DNA of 53,540 nt from Pirellula sp. (GTDB lineage: Bacteria > Planctomycetota > Planctomycetia > Pirellulales > Pirellulaceae): NCBI GenBank assembly GCA_021299695.1, contig JAJTEK010000013.1:46589-100128 (forward strand), given 5' to 3'. A program made the translations under genes and the position numbers. This document shows positions 16,576-25,664 of the stretch, piece after piece (position 1 is the stretch's first letter; each line of letters begins with the position of its first letter). The notes beneath the pieces are model-generated. The model was not told the origin of the DNA. It saw only the letters and a program-made list of their open reading frames with translations, and made no database searches.

Positions 16576-18207
16576 CTACTTCGAAGCCCCAATGCTCAAT
16601 CGCTTCCTTGCCTCCTGGAGCAGGCCATCAATGAGGCCTCTGTTGGGCGAGTTCGGACCGATACTTTCAAGATAGCCAATTGCAAGATCCCACTTTTGAT
16701 ATCGCATCGCCAGAACCGCCGAACCAATCTTTAGATCGAGACTGTTGGGAAACGCTCGATTGAAGGATTCGCAGATCGTACCGAGCCCCGCCCATGGAAC
16801 ACTTCTGGAACCGCTTTCCTGAATCCAATACGCTAGCAGACCTACGAATCCTTCAAGATCCCTCTCGGAAAAAACTGGAAAAGACTCCTCGTGTCCCTGC
16901 CCTCGTTCCCCTTGGCGATCCATGATCCGCTTGGTCCAATCTAACACCATAAGAAAGGTATCTTGGGTTGCCTCCGCTTCGACCACCATAAGCTCAAGCA
17001 ATGGATCTGAGCTCTGGGCCTGGTCAGCATCATAGTACCGATCGAGCAAATCAAGAACCTCGGGATGGTCCGATCCGATCCGAAGCATGGACCGAAAAAC
17101 GGAACCAGACAAAATCTCGCCAAATACTCCCTCGGGAAAAACTGACTTCGAGACCAGAGCGCGAAGTTCGCTTGCGACAATAACATGCCTTAGCAACTGT
17201 TGATCTTCTGGGGGAATAGCTTCGATGCGCGAAAGGACCGTTGCACTGGCTTCATCGATTCCCGAGACCAACATCAAACAACGAAAGAAAGCGTCGATCG
17301 CTCGTATTCTAATTTCGCTCGACCATTCATCACTCATGCGTTGCATGATCTGGGAGTGCTTGAGAATCGCTTCTCTAGCCTCTCGAATCGCACGCTGTGG
17401 ATCGACACTGGCGAGTCCCTCTACCAACCAAGCCTTGGTGATCAAATCACCCGGTGAACTTGCAGCGTTCGCAGTACTCCTGCTCAAACCCGTTTCCAAC
17501 CGTGCAATCCCCGAACGCAGCTGCGCTACCCGCTCGGAAACCTCTAACGCAGGGAATGCTCGATAGGCGTACTGCACTTCCAAAGCTCCGAGGATTTCGG
17601 CAATCTCAGCCGGTTCGAGGCTGTTGGAAAGTTGGCCCACGCGATCGATCATCGTGGGTACTCGCATTCGATCGTCTCGACACTTCTGCTTGAGCTTGAG
17701 CAGTTCGTCGCGGAGGATCCAGGCCTTTGCCCAAGCCGCATCAGGTCCTTCGAGTCGCGTCGCGCTGCGTATCGACTCCAGAGCGCGGTTCTTCGATCCG
17801 GAGACCAACTCTTTGCATCGCCGGCCATATTCGCTGGAATCGGGTGAAATATTCGCGAGAATCTGCTTGCCAGTCCGATCGATCTCCAAAGCGACTTCAG
17901 CGTGCATTCGCCGATACCGAGCTTCCGTAGGCGAATGGACCATCAATCGCTCTGCGGCTAGCTCCGCTCTACGCATCCTTGCAAACCACTGAGCCGTGCG
18001 GGTAGATGGGTTAGCAAGCTGTTCTGATTCAAATTCCACGTTCTGCGAACCGACTACCATCGCTTCATAACGACCCAATAAATTAGGCTCGACGAAAAAA
18101 TAGCTCAGCGCCATCGAGCTAAGAGTTACGCCCGCCAAAATCAGGGACGGAACTCCCCAACGCCAATAGGTTTCCCGCGTCTCAGGAAGATCTTTATCTG
18201 GATCCAT
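16576..18207 (-). CDS. Membrane-anchored helical repeat protein, exosortase partner 2
   Basis: A 543-residue protein with a short charged N-terminus, one transmembrane helix near residues 18-38 (WGVPSLILAGVTLSSMALSY), and a long alpha-helical region. That region is rich in Ala, Leu, Arg and Glu and looks like degenerate TPR repeats, for example AWAKAWILRDELLKLKQKC and YQKWDLAIGYLESIG near the end. The helical part probably faces the periplasm. Its start overlaps the end of the canonical exosortase gene by 14 bases, so the two are co-translated. The same order, exosortase then membrane-anchored repeat protein, recurs at 5421-8391. I do not recognise a named family and assign no enzymatic role. 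Confidence 0.75.
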   Translation of the reverse strand: MDPDKDLPETRETYWRWGVPSLILAGVTLSSMALSYFFVEPNLLGRYEAMVVGSQNVEFESEQLANPSTRTAQWFARMRRAELAAERLMVHSPTEARYRRMHAEVALEIDRTGKQILANISPDSSEYGRRCKELVSGSKNRALESIRSATRLEGPDAAWAKAWILRDELLKLKQKCRDDRMRVPTMIDRVGQLSNSLEPAEIAEILGALEVQYAYRAFPALEVSERVAQLRSGIARLETGLSRSTANAASSPGDLITKAWLVEGLASVDPQRAIREAREAILKHSQIMQRMSDEWSSEIRIRAIDAFFRCLMLVSGIDEASATVLSRIEAIPPEDQQLLRHVIVASELRALVSKSVFPEGVFGEILSGSVFRSMLRIGSDHPEVLDLLDRYYDADQAQSSDPLLELMVVEAEATQDTFLMVLDWTKRIMDRQGERGQGHEESFPVFSERDLEGFVGLLAYWIQESGSRSVPWAGLGTICESFNRAFPNSLDLKIGSAVLAMRYQKWDLAIGYLESIGPNSPNRGLIDGLLQEARKRLSIGASK

Positions 18208-19819
18208 CGGCTCGCTGGCTCCTGACCATTGCTAGTGCGTTGGCCGATTGCGATACGACCTGTACCCGACTTTCAAGGAAAATCTTGCGAAGAAAGCCCA
18301 GTTGCTCCTCGGATGGCAATGCGCTCGTGTAGGCGATCTGCTGAAACTGAAAGGTCATCGGCTCGTGCGCTCGATCACCAGGCCGCTCGCGGTTTAATAT
18401 CGTGTTTGCCCACCGACCACTTTGCGTCCGAAAATCAACCGAGCCCTCGTACTTATAAGGGTTTGCTTGCTGGTCGAAAAGGGAAAAATGAAGGATCGCA
18501 AGATCCCCCAGATCGTTTCTCAAAACCGTCTCGAAAAATGAGGCACCCTCAGTTTCGATCAACTCCGAGCGCTCTCTATGCCATCCTGAATTGATGTAGC
18601 ACTCCCAAAGGGGATGCCAACCCCGAAATGGAAAATCAAGACTCAAGGTTAAACGCCCAAGATCGCTCGATAGTTCCCAGATCCGAGAATGCTGACCCAA
18701 CATATCGTTTCGATCCCGGTAGGCGGTATGGAAGCCCACCACCTCTGAGCCGCTCGGTGCAACCAAGTCGGAGGCTCCTGGAAATGCACCTGACTCCTCT
18801 TGAGTAATGCTGGGCAAATCAGGACTCGCATGGAACTCCATGACTGCCCGCACGCTCTCTGGAAAAAAAACAAACAGACACAACGGAAAAAAAGCCCAAC
18901 CCAATCCCAATCGCCCAATGGAATGCAACTCGCCTTCTGCAGCACCCTTACTCTTAGAAGCTGTCTTCAAATCTAGCTGACTGGCTGACCATCTCAAGTG
19001 CAAATAGTTAAGAAACTGAACCGAACTCCAGTGCACCCAAGCTGTAAATACAAATACTCCGAGCCCCAAAAAAGTATGCGTCGTTCCGTGCGACAAATCG
19101 ATTCCAAACCACTCCAGTCCAATGACGATCAGATAAATGCGAAGTAGATTTCCCAAGATCGCCCAAATCGGAACCGTTAGGATCGTGACCAAACTGACCC
19201 ACCAATGGGCCCGCCCCAGGAGGAGTAGCACACCAGCGACTGCCATTAGAGCATACTGACTATCGACTCCACTACAGGCTTCCTCAACAAACAAAGGTTT
19301 GCTAGGAACCTCGATGATGTTGCCTCGCCGAACGTGCACGATATTTGTCAAGTCCATCAAGCGACTGCATGCGATGGAGGAAAAGGACTGTAATCCGCTG
19401 ATGAGTCGCTTGTCCCATCCCAAGGGCGCGGGCAATGTGACGACCAGCAATCCGCATATTCCGACGACTCGCAACACACTGAGCCCCGGTCTTGCCAGGA
19501 GCGCCCAAGTCCCTACCAACATGATCGCAACGAAATGCGATAACCATGGACTCCCAAGATACAATGCCAGCATCGCCGAAAGCATAGATAGGAGCCATGC
19601 TCCAATCACCAATTCACCCGGACGAAAGTATCTCTTGGAGGGATCGGATTGACCAAGAAAGTAGACGCAAGCAGCAACAGCTAAAGGGAAAAATTGCAAA
19701 TGGGGCTTTTGCATCAAGATACGGCATTGCATGTAAAGGAGCGGTGATAAAGCGATCAATGGCAATATCAATGCAATCCAATTCCATCGATTCAGGCGTG
19801 CTGGGTTATCGTTCGACAC
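18194..19819 (-). CDS. Exosortase with full Cys/Arg/His active site, planctomycete type with C-terminal EpsI-like domain
   Basis: A 541-residue integral membrane cysteine transpeptidase expected to process proteins with a C-terminal sorting tag (PEP-CTERM-like) and link them to envelope or exopolysaccharide. Hydrophobic segments fill residues 12-270. The active site is complete: Cys182 in VEEACSGVDSQ, Arg227 in GNLLRIYL and His248 in HGTTHTFLG. After a last TM the soluble C-terminal domain has GWHPLWECYINSGW, typical of the EpsI-like domain that some exosortases carry fused. The arrangement resembles the planctomycete class called exosortase U, although I cannot confirm the subclass. Its start overlaps the preceding GT2 gene by 14 bases. 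No protein with a recognisable sorting tag is encoded in this window. Confidence 0.9.
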   Translation of the reverse strand: MSNDNPARLNRWNWIALILPLIALSPLLYMQCRILMQKPHLQFFPLAVAACVYFLGQSDPSKRYFRPGELVIGAWLLSMLSAMLALYLGSPWLSHFVAIMLVGTWALLARPGLSVLRVVGICGLLVVTLPAPLGWDKRLISGLQSFSSIACSRLMDLTNIVHVRRGNIIEVPSKPLFVEEACSGVDSQYALMAVAGVLLLLGRAHWWVSLVTILTVPIWAILGNLLRIYLIVIGLEWFGIDLSHGTTHTFLGLGVFVFTAWVHWSSVQFLNYLHLRWSASQLDLKTASKSKGAAEGELHSIGRLGLGWAFFPLCLFVFFPESVRAVMEFHASPDLPSITQEESGAFPGASDLVAPSGSEVVGFHTAYRDRNDMLGQHSRIWELSSDLGRLTLSLDFPFRGWHPLWECYINSGWHRERSELIETEGASFFETVLRNDLGDLAILHFSLFDQQANPYKYEGSVDFRTQSGRWANTILNRERPGDRAHEPMTFQFQQIAYTSALPSEEQLGFLRKIFLESRVQVVSQSANALAMVRSQRADGSR

Positions 19820-20651
19820 CCTGGCCTCCCTGAAGTTCCTGCTGGCGAATCTCGGAGATCTTCAAGGCGATAAGATACTCATAGATGGAAAGTAAGCGGC
19901 AGTAATGATAGCCGGGAACCCCATCGAGAAAACCAGCCTTGAATAGGTACATGTAGACGAATCGAAGAAATCCCCTGAAAGGCAATCGAAATGATAATTC
20001 CTTTAAAGCCAAACGACGCAATGATGGATCCTTCCATTGAAAGAGTTCCTTCCAAGGAACATTTCGCTGCCTTAAACTGCGAAGCGATTCAATCGCCTCA
20101 TTCGTCGAATACTTGTTGTGCTTATCGACCCAGGCAGCAAGTCCCTTACGAAAACTGTAATGGTGAAAGTGCCCTTTGAGTTCTCCAATCGGCCCCTGCA
20201 CCACTGGGGTGCAATTGACGATTCGCTCCCATCGCACCCTCTCGGGTCGATAAAGCCTCAAAACCCAAACTGGGTAGATACCGCAGTGCTTGATCCAACG
20301 ATCCATGAAAAAGTTTTTGTATCGCAACCGATAAGCGACATTTGTGTTCGTTGTGTCCAAGGCGATCGATTTCATTTCGCTGACCAAGTCTGCGGGAAGT
20401 ACCTCGTCGGCGTCCGAGCAATAGACCCAAGGGTGCTTGTATTCGATCTGTGTACTTGCCCAATTAAGTTGCGCAGACTCATCGGCGAACCGACGCTCGA
20501 TCACGCGGCAACCGGCCTGCTTTGCAATATTGAGCGTTTGGTCCGTACTGCCTGAATCCAAGACGACAATATCATCGCACCATGAGAGAGACTCAAGGCA
20601 ATGCGGCAGATTGATCTGCTCGTTTAGAGTTCGAATCAAAACGGAGATCAT
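19806..20651 (-). CDS. Family 2 glycosyltransferase, WaaE/KdtX-like
   Basis: A 281-residue GT-A glycosyltransferase with ISVLIRTLNEQINLPHCLES at the N-terminus, IVVLDSGSTDQT, the YCSDADEVLP segment (DXD equivalent), and the GHFHHYSFRKGLAAWVDKHNKYS region seen in WaaE/KdtX-like enzymes. The C-terminal part has a hydrophobic stretch (FRGFLRFVYMYLFKAGFLDG) that may attach it to the membrane. The ATG at 20651 was chosen because it overlaps the stop of the preceding acetyltransferase gene as ATGA, and family similarity starts right there; the frame could extend to 20717 but would overlap that gene. It probably builds the exopolysaccharide repeat unit. Confidence 0.88.
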   Translation of the reverse strand: MISVLIRTLNEQINLPHCLESLSWCDDIVVLDSGSTDQTLNIAKQAGCRVIERRFADESAQLNWASTQIEYKHPWVYCSDADEVLPADLVSEMKSIALDTTNTNVAYRLRYKNFFMDRWIKHCGIYPVWVLRLYRPERVRWERIVNCTPVVQGPIGELKGHFHHYSFRKGLAAWVDKHNKYSTNEAIESLRSLRQRNVPWKELFQWKDPSLRRLALKELSFRLPFRGFLRFVYMYLFKAGFLDGVPGYHYCRLLSIYEYLIALKISEIRQQELQGGQGVER

Positions 20652-21235
20652 GTGTCCCTTGATTTCACTCGCCTTTGCTTTTTCACGATGGCTGGGTTGC
20701 CAGCGACTACTGTCCAAGGGTCAACATCTTTACTCACTACGGAACAGGCGGCCACCACGGAACCTTCTCCTAGACGAACCCCGGGACCTATAAACGCCCT
20801 TGCGCAAACCCAAGCTCCATTTTCGATCACAATCGGCGCATGGGTCAGTTCCATCTGGGGATCCGATATATCGTGACTTCCGGTGCACAAAAACGCTTGC
20901 ATACTCACCGTGCAATGCGAACCGATCTCGATACGATCGACCGAATAAACCTCGACCCCAGGCCCAATCGCTGTATGCTCACCTACCTTCAAACTCGCGG
21001 GATCCCATATCACCGTGGTGGGATAAAAATAACTACTTGATTCCAGCTCAGCTCCAAACAACTTCAAAAGAAACCGCCGCCATGCAAAAGCCCGTCTGGG
21101 ACTCCATCGAAAAAAACTCGATTGGACCAATCCCCAGAGGAAACGCCGAAGCTTCGCACCAAAACTGGCCTTGTTGATGTACTTTGACAAGTCCAAACCG
21201 CCGGCCGAAGTCGGATCACGGAATATAGAGTTCAT
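20648..21235 (-). CDS. WcaF-like hexapeptide-repeat O-acetyltransferase
   Basis: A 195-residue left-handed beta-helix acyltransferase, the family that includes the colanic acid enzyme WcaF and maltose acetyltransferase. N-terminal helices (FGAKLRRFLWGLVQSSFFRWSP, then AFAWRRFLLKLFGA) are followed by hexapeptide coils: KVGEHTAIGPGVEVYS, EIGSHCTVSMQAFLCTGSHD and ARAFIGPGVRLGEGSVVAA. It ends in VVAGNPAIVKK. The His in GSHD is the likely catalytic base. The expected reaction is acetyl transfer from acetyl-CoA to a sugar of the exopolysaccharide. It overlaps the upstream GT4 gene by 20 bases and the downstream GT2 gene by 4. Confidence 0.9.
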   Translation of the reverse strand: MNSIFRDPTSAGGLDLSKYINKASFGAKLRRFLWGLVQSSFFRWSPRRAFAWRRFLLKLFGAELESSSYFYPTTVIWDPASLKVGEHTAIGPGVEVYSVDRIEIGSHCTVSMQAFLCTGSHDISDPQMELTHAPIVIENGAWVCARAFIGPGVRLGEGSVVAACSVVSKDVDPWTVVAGNPAIVKKQRRVKSRDT

Positions 21236-22319
21236 AAGCCTCTTTCAACCGTTGAGCAATCGTTGGCCAGGCAAATTCGTCGCGAACCCAAGCACGGCCT
21301 CGCTGACCCATCGCATTGAGTTCTTGCGGACTGGTCGATGTGGCCTGCACAAGGGCTTGCGTGATCCCTTCGACCGAGGGCGCGACCCACCAACCACAAC
21401 GATGATCGATGAGCCCCTGCCAAGGTGCACCCGTCGTGGTAACGACCGGCAATCGATACGCGAGTGCTTCGGCAACTGCGATCCCAAAATTTTCACTGAA
21501 GGTCGGCAAAACAAATAAATCTGAGCTCAAAAATACCTTCGCTTTTTCCTCCCCGTAAACCGCATCATGAAACGTCCAATTCGCTTGTAAATCGTAACGT
21601 CGGACTAGTGATTCAACCCATTGCCTATGCCCCCCTGCATCGGGTCCGACAACCCGCATTTGCCAGCCTTGAGGGCGAACCTTTGCCCAGGCCTCGACGA
21701 GCATGCCAAGCCCCTTTTTAGGATGGATTCTACTGAGAAAAAGCGCTGTACGTATCGATGTCGAATCTCGTACAGGCCGTTGGCTTTCCCCGCCAAGAAG
21801 GTCGGCTGGAAAATCGATACCGTTAGGAAGAACAACAGTTTTATTGGTAAGCCCCAATCGGGAGAACTGTTCGGCCTCGCTCGGAGCAGTTGCAAGTAGC
21901 ATAGCGGAGTGTTGCAGGTCTTTTCGCTGGTACAACCACCATGCCAAACTCTTTTTCCACCTTCGGTGACGCATCGCCCATGGTTCCAACATACCGTGGG
22001 GAGAAAAGACATAAGGAATTTTGTATTTCCTTGCAAGCTTCGAAACGTTGTGCAGATACCACTCCCAAACCCCATGGATATGCAACGCCCCAATACTTTC
22101 TCGGGGTTCAACGGCCAGTAGATGCTCCAAGCTGGGATAGGATTCACAGGAACCAACGGCGTAACTCCTTGGATCATCCTGCGCATCGGGACAGACTAGC
22201 AAACCTCCTTGTCCGCCATGCCGGAGAGCCTCCATCAGCTGTGTGGCTGACAATGACGGCCCACCTCGGTCGAGGCGAGTTGAGGTGATCACATGAACGA
22301 CCGATTTGCCTTTGATCAT
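21216..22319 (-). CDS. Family 4 glycosyltransferase
   Basis: A 367-residue GT-B enzyme. The N-terminal domain has HVITSTRLDRGGPSLSATQL and LHIHGVWEWYL, followed by FSPHGMLEPWA. The C-terminal nucleotide-sugar site has LFLSRIHPKKGLGMLVEAWA and LPTFSENFGIAVAEALAYRLPVV, the latter carrying the E-x7-E motif of GT4. Most such enzymes are retaining transferases acting on a lipid-linked oligosaccharide. Its start codon overlaps the stop of the preceding GT4 gene by one base (TGATG), giving tight coupling. The sugar transferred cannot be told from the sequence. Confidence 0.9.
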   Translation of the reverse strand: MIKGKSVVHVITSTRLDRGGPSLSATQLMEALRHGGQGGLLVCPDAQDDPRSYAVGSCESYPSLEHLLAVEPRESIGALHIHGVWEWYLHNVSKLARKYKIPYVFSPHGMLEPWAMRHRRWKKSLAWWLYQRKDLQHSAMLLATAPSEAEQFSRLGLTNKTVVLPNGIDFPADLLGGESQRPVRDSTSIRTALFLSRIHPKKGLGMLVEAWAKVRPQGWQMRVVGPDAGGHRQWVESLVRRYDLQANWTFHDAVYGEEKAKVFLSSDLFVLPTFSENFGIAVAEALAYRLPVVTTTGAPWQGLIDHRCGWWVAPSVEGITQALVQATSTSPQELNAMGQRGRAWVRDEFAWPTIAQRLKEAYELYIP

Positions 22320-23377
22320 CAGATAGCCTGCAAGTGCTCTGAAAGGACCATAGCACGTTGCTCCCAGGTATGTTTTGACAAATCATACGCCACGTCGGGC
22401 TGCCTAGAGCGAAGCATGGTTTTGTAAATTGCGTCAGCTAGGGCTTCAGCTGTAGGCTCAACATAAACAGCATGATCACCCAAAATCGACCTGACTTCGC
22501 CAACATCGGATGTGATCACTGGCCTTTGCGCTTGCGCGAACTGAAAACATTTAAACGGGCACCTGGCTAAATTCAATTCCTTGCGACGGATCGGGAACAC
22601 CAGACAATGCGCCTCACGGAGTTGTCTGAGCATCGGTTCCCAATCTAGATAACCTGGGAACTCAAACTTCTCCAAGCCCAACTCGGCAACTCGCTTTTGG
22701 CAGCGCTCGAGTTCGGCTCCTTTTCCTATCCAGCGTATAGGCACCTCATGTCCACGCCCCCGCAGGACTCCTGCAGCTTCCACCAGAAGATCGTGATCCC
22801 AATTTGGATGGAGGCTTCCCATACCAACAGCGACAGGCTTGATATCTGCGAAACCAGGGTTTGGAAATTCTTTAGGCAGGCAAGCATAAGGCAAGTACAG
22901 AGAGTCCCTGGAAAAGCGTGACAGTATGTATCTCGAAAGCCAAGAGCTTGCGGTGATGATTGCAGATGCGCGCCGAATCAACCAGCGATCTCTCATTTCC
23001 TTGTACCATCTCCGAATCGAATTGTCTTCAACAAACGTCGTCCAATCCTCCCAATCAAAAACGAATTTTTGACGTTGATGGATCGACGAAAGCATCAGTG
23101 CTTTCTCTTTGGGATTGAGCATGTGTACGAAGTCAGGTCGCTCTTTGCGAAGAATCCCGCCCAAGCTTGACAAGATCTTCTTGGCGGTTGGATCGTAAAA
23201 GAAACGATTGGACTCCTCGGAATGTTGAAAAGCCCGATTCGACGGGGTGTCTGGAATTGCCACCTGTGCGTCCCACCCGAGTCTCCCTAGATGTACCGCA
23301 AGTTGCGACGCACGTATACATCCTGTCGTACTAAGGTCACCGAAACTGATGAAAAGGATCTTCTTAGGAGCCATCAT
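22319..23377 (-). CDS. Family 4-like glycosyltransferase
   Basis: About 352 residues of GT-B type. The N-terminal Rossmann-like half begins KKILFISFGDLSTTGCIRAS with LGRLGWDAQV. The C-terminal half has VAVGMGSLHPNWDHDLLVEA, ELGLEKFEFPGYLDWEP, and a donor-site block ELNLARCPFKCFQFAQAQRPVI that takes the place of the usual E-x7-E motif; the first position is Glu but the second is unclear. The start at 23377 overlaps the upstream stop (ATGATG). The open frame continues to 23449, but those codons lie inside the polymerase gene and lack family similarity. Donor and acceptor are unknown. Confidence 0.85.
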   Translation of the reverse strand: MMAPKKILFISFGDLSTTGCIRASQLAVHLGRLGWDAQVAIPDTPSNRAFQHSEESNRFFYDPTAKKILSSLGGILRKERPDFVHMLNPKEKALMLSSIHQRQKFVFDWEDWTTFVEDNSIRRWYKEMRDRWLIRRASAIITASSWLSRYILSRFSRDSLYLPYACLPKEFPNPGFADIKPVAVGMGSLHPNWDHDLLVEAAGVLRGRGHEVPIRWIGKGAELERCQKRVAELGLEKFEFPGYLDWEPMLRQLREAHCLVFPIRRKELNLARCPFKCFQFAQAQRPVITSDVGEVRSILGDHAVYVEPTAEALADAIYKTMLRSRQPDVAYDLSKHTWEQRAMVLSEHLQAI

Positions 23378-24717
23378 CTTTTGGTGTCGTTCATAGAACG
23401 ATGAAAAAACGCGACTGAAAAAATGATAAAAGCCATACTCATCGGCCAAGAAAACCTAGCGAAAGCATTGGGTGAAAATAGAACGTGCCAACAAAAATAA
23501 GGTACGTAGACCACCGCGATAGCCGTCATACCGATCGAACCGGTAAGCAGTAATTGGTTTGACAGATGGAACGTTCGAAAGATCACATAAACCCAAAAAA
23601 CGAATCCAGCCAAACCCCCGAATACCCATGCACCGAGCAAGACCGAGTGGACCGGCAAGATATCCTGGATCAGTTTCTTAGGCGCTGATGCTCCATAAAT
23701 CTCCCGCATCTTCAAGAGATAGAGACGTCGCAAATGCCCAGGGTTAGCCCAGGACCCATGCCCTAGGATCGGTTTTTCATAAATCGCGTCTAAGGCGATA
23801 ACCGATTCGTTCCTGGCCAATAACAAAACCTCAACAGGATTATAGGGGTTCTTGGCCAAATCGATCTGCATCTTGGCCGCTTTTCCCAATGCACCGCTTT
23901 GGGCGTAGATCACGTACAGCGAAAAAAGAGGCAGCAGCAACAGGGCACATATCACCAATCCCGAGCGCATCGAGTAACGAAGATCCCCTCGGGAATGGGT
24001 TATCTGAATCCACAAATAGAAAAAAAACAATGTGCTGATCAGAACCACAAGACCATCGGATCTACCACCATACATATTCGCGACGAGTCCATAAGCGATC
24101 CCGACTGGAAATACCAACCAAGGATGGGATCGATAGAATAAAAAAGCGAAAAGTGCAAAGGCTGGATGCGCCCAACCTGAAACATAGAAATCCCAAATAT
24201 TCTCCGCGTACCCAGGATTATTACCATCGAATCGATACAGCAGTCCCGCACTCAATACCCCTCCGGCACAGGCTCCCAGAAGTGTACCAAGGTGCTGGCT
24301 TGGGTTGCGGCTGTACAATCCGCAAAAAAACAAGAACGTCGTCAGCGTCAGGAAGATACTTCCCATGCCTCGAAGTGAATTTTTCATCGTCGTCGCGTTG
24401 TAAAGGTCGCTCAAGCCTTGCGAGATAAACCAAAGGACCCCTAAACCGACGATGGCAAGTACTTCACGATTCCGAAGAGCCTTGAGGATCTGCTTCATAT
24501 AGAAAGGATACAAGGCTAGTACCAGCAATTCACCGAGCCTGAATGTCCCAATCAAATTCACAGGAATCACCATGGATGCTGCCACGATCAACGGAATAAG
24601 ATTCCGACGGTCCAATATCGGTTGCCAACCGACAAATGCGTCGATACCTTGAACTTGGCCCAACGATTTTGCGATGCCTTGCGTGCGAGTATCCGATGCG
24701 AAAGTAGATTGCATCAA
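23374..24717 (-). CDS. Wzy-like polymerase / O-antigen ligase family membrane protein
   Basis: A 447-residue polytopic protein with about 11-12 hydrophobic segments, the layout of O-antigen polymerases and ligases of the Wzy/WaaL superfamily. A large periplasmic loop follows residue 270 and includes the conserved-type sequence KPILGHGSWANPG and the HSVLLGAWVFGGLAGFVFW segment. An arginine-bearing loop GGRSDGLV lies near 215. In a Wzx/Wzy locus this gene would polymerise repeat units on the periplasmic face. It overlaps its neighbours on both sides by 4 bases. Polymerase and ligase cannot be separated by sequence alone, but the adjacent flippase and Wzc-like protein favour polymerase. Confidence 0.85.
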   Translation of the reverse strand: MMQSTFASDTRTQGIAKSLGQVQGIDAFVGWQPILDRRNLIPLIVAASMVIPVNLIGTFRLGELLVLALYPFYMKQILKALRNREVLAIVGLGVLWFISQGLSDLYNATTMKNSLRGMGSIFLTLTTFLFFCGLYSRNPSQHLGTLLGACAGGVLSAGLLYRFDGNNPGYAENIWDFYVSGWAHPAFALFAFLFYRSHPWLVFPVGIAYGLVANMYGGRSDGLVVLISTLFFFYLWIQITHSRGDLRYSMRSGLVICALLLLPLFSLYVIYAQSGALGKAAKMQIDLAKNPYNPVEVLLLARNESVIALDAIYEKPILGHGSWANPGHLRRLYLLKMREIYGASAPKKLIQDILPVHSVLLGAWVFGGLAGFVFWVYVIFRTFHLSNQLLLTGSIGMTAIAVVYVPYFCWHVLFSPNAFARFSWPMSMAFIIFSVAFFHRSMNDTKR

Positions 24718-25664
24718 CGTCTCCTTATCGAATCGATTACACCTTTGAAACCCTGTTTTCCCACTTTCTGGAGAAACCAGCGGATCGCATAATCCAGAGC
24801 AAAACCGAACTTCAATCGGCCGCCGCGTTCACCGATGACACGCTCATAGACCGGTCTTAACGCAGGGTTTGCCAAACTCTTAACCCACAGTGTCGATCGG
24901 TAGCGGTCGTAAAAATCAGAACGGTGATTGTTTACGAAGTACCACCGGACCCATTCCCGAGGTAGATCCAAATCTTTCGTCGCCTGAATCGTGATCGATC
25001 CCTTGTGGGCATGCATGACCACCAATCGTCGATCTACGCATCGTACAATCGGATATCGAAGGGCGGTCAAAATAAATAACAGTTGGTCCGGCCCTGCTCC
25101 ATGGCCTGCGTAATCGATCTCAAATGGGTTGGGTATGTGATCCATAAGCGTTTCAAGCATATCGGATCGCCGAAACAACGAATTGAGCGGAGAAATCAAC
25201 TGGATATGTTTTGGGTTCAATAGAACTGCCGCTTCCAGCAACTCTTCTCGGGTTATCAATGACTGAGACTGAAAGGTCGAGCGGTCATAATCGCCCTGTG
25301 CACTGTTCATCGTATGCCCAGTCATCACAAAAGCCGTTTGTGCATCGAAAACCTTGAGCGTCTCGCCAAGGAAATCCGGTTCAAGCCGATCGTCAGAAAA
25401 AAGAAGATGGCAATATTCGCCCCTAGCCGCCTCGATCCCTAATCGCCAGTTCCTTACCGGTCCGACGTTCCGATCATTTCGAAGGCACCTTATACGTGAA
25501 TCCCGCTTGGCGTACTCCTGCACGACCGACCAAGTCCCATCCGTGCTGCAATTGTCGATTACCACAATTTCGTGACCCTCGACCGATTGAGCCAACGCGG
25601 ATTCCATCGCAGGCTTAACCAACTCCTGTCGATTGTAAACCGGAATGACCGTACTGACTCTCAT
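24714..25664 (-). CDS. Family 2 glycosyltransferase
   Basis: A 316-residue GT-A transferase starting VSTVIPVYNRQELVKPAMES, with IVVIDNCSTDGTW and LLFSDDRLEPDFL as the metal and nucleotide-sugar binding loop. The C-terminal third is rich in aromatic and basic residues and may lie along the membrane. It overlaps the flippase gene upstream and the polymerase gene downstream by 4 bases each, so these three are translated as a unit. The sugar specificity is not predictable. Confidence 0.88.
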   Translation of the reverse strand: MRVSTVIPVYNRQELVKPAMESALAQSVEGHEIVVIDNCSTDGTWSVVQEYAKRDSRIRCLRNDRNVGPVRNWRLGIEAARGEYCHLLFSDDRLEPDFLGETLKVFDAQTAFVMTGHTMNSAQGDYDRSTFQSQSLITREELLEAAVLLNPKHIQLISPLNSLFRRSDMLETLMDHIPNPFEIDYAGHGAGPDQLLFILTALRYPIVRCVDRRLVVMHAHKGSITIQATKDLDLPREWVRWYFVNNHRSDFYDRYRSTLWVKSLANPALRPVYERVIGERGGRLKFGFALDYAIRWFLQKVGKQGFKGVIDSIRRR

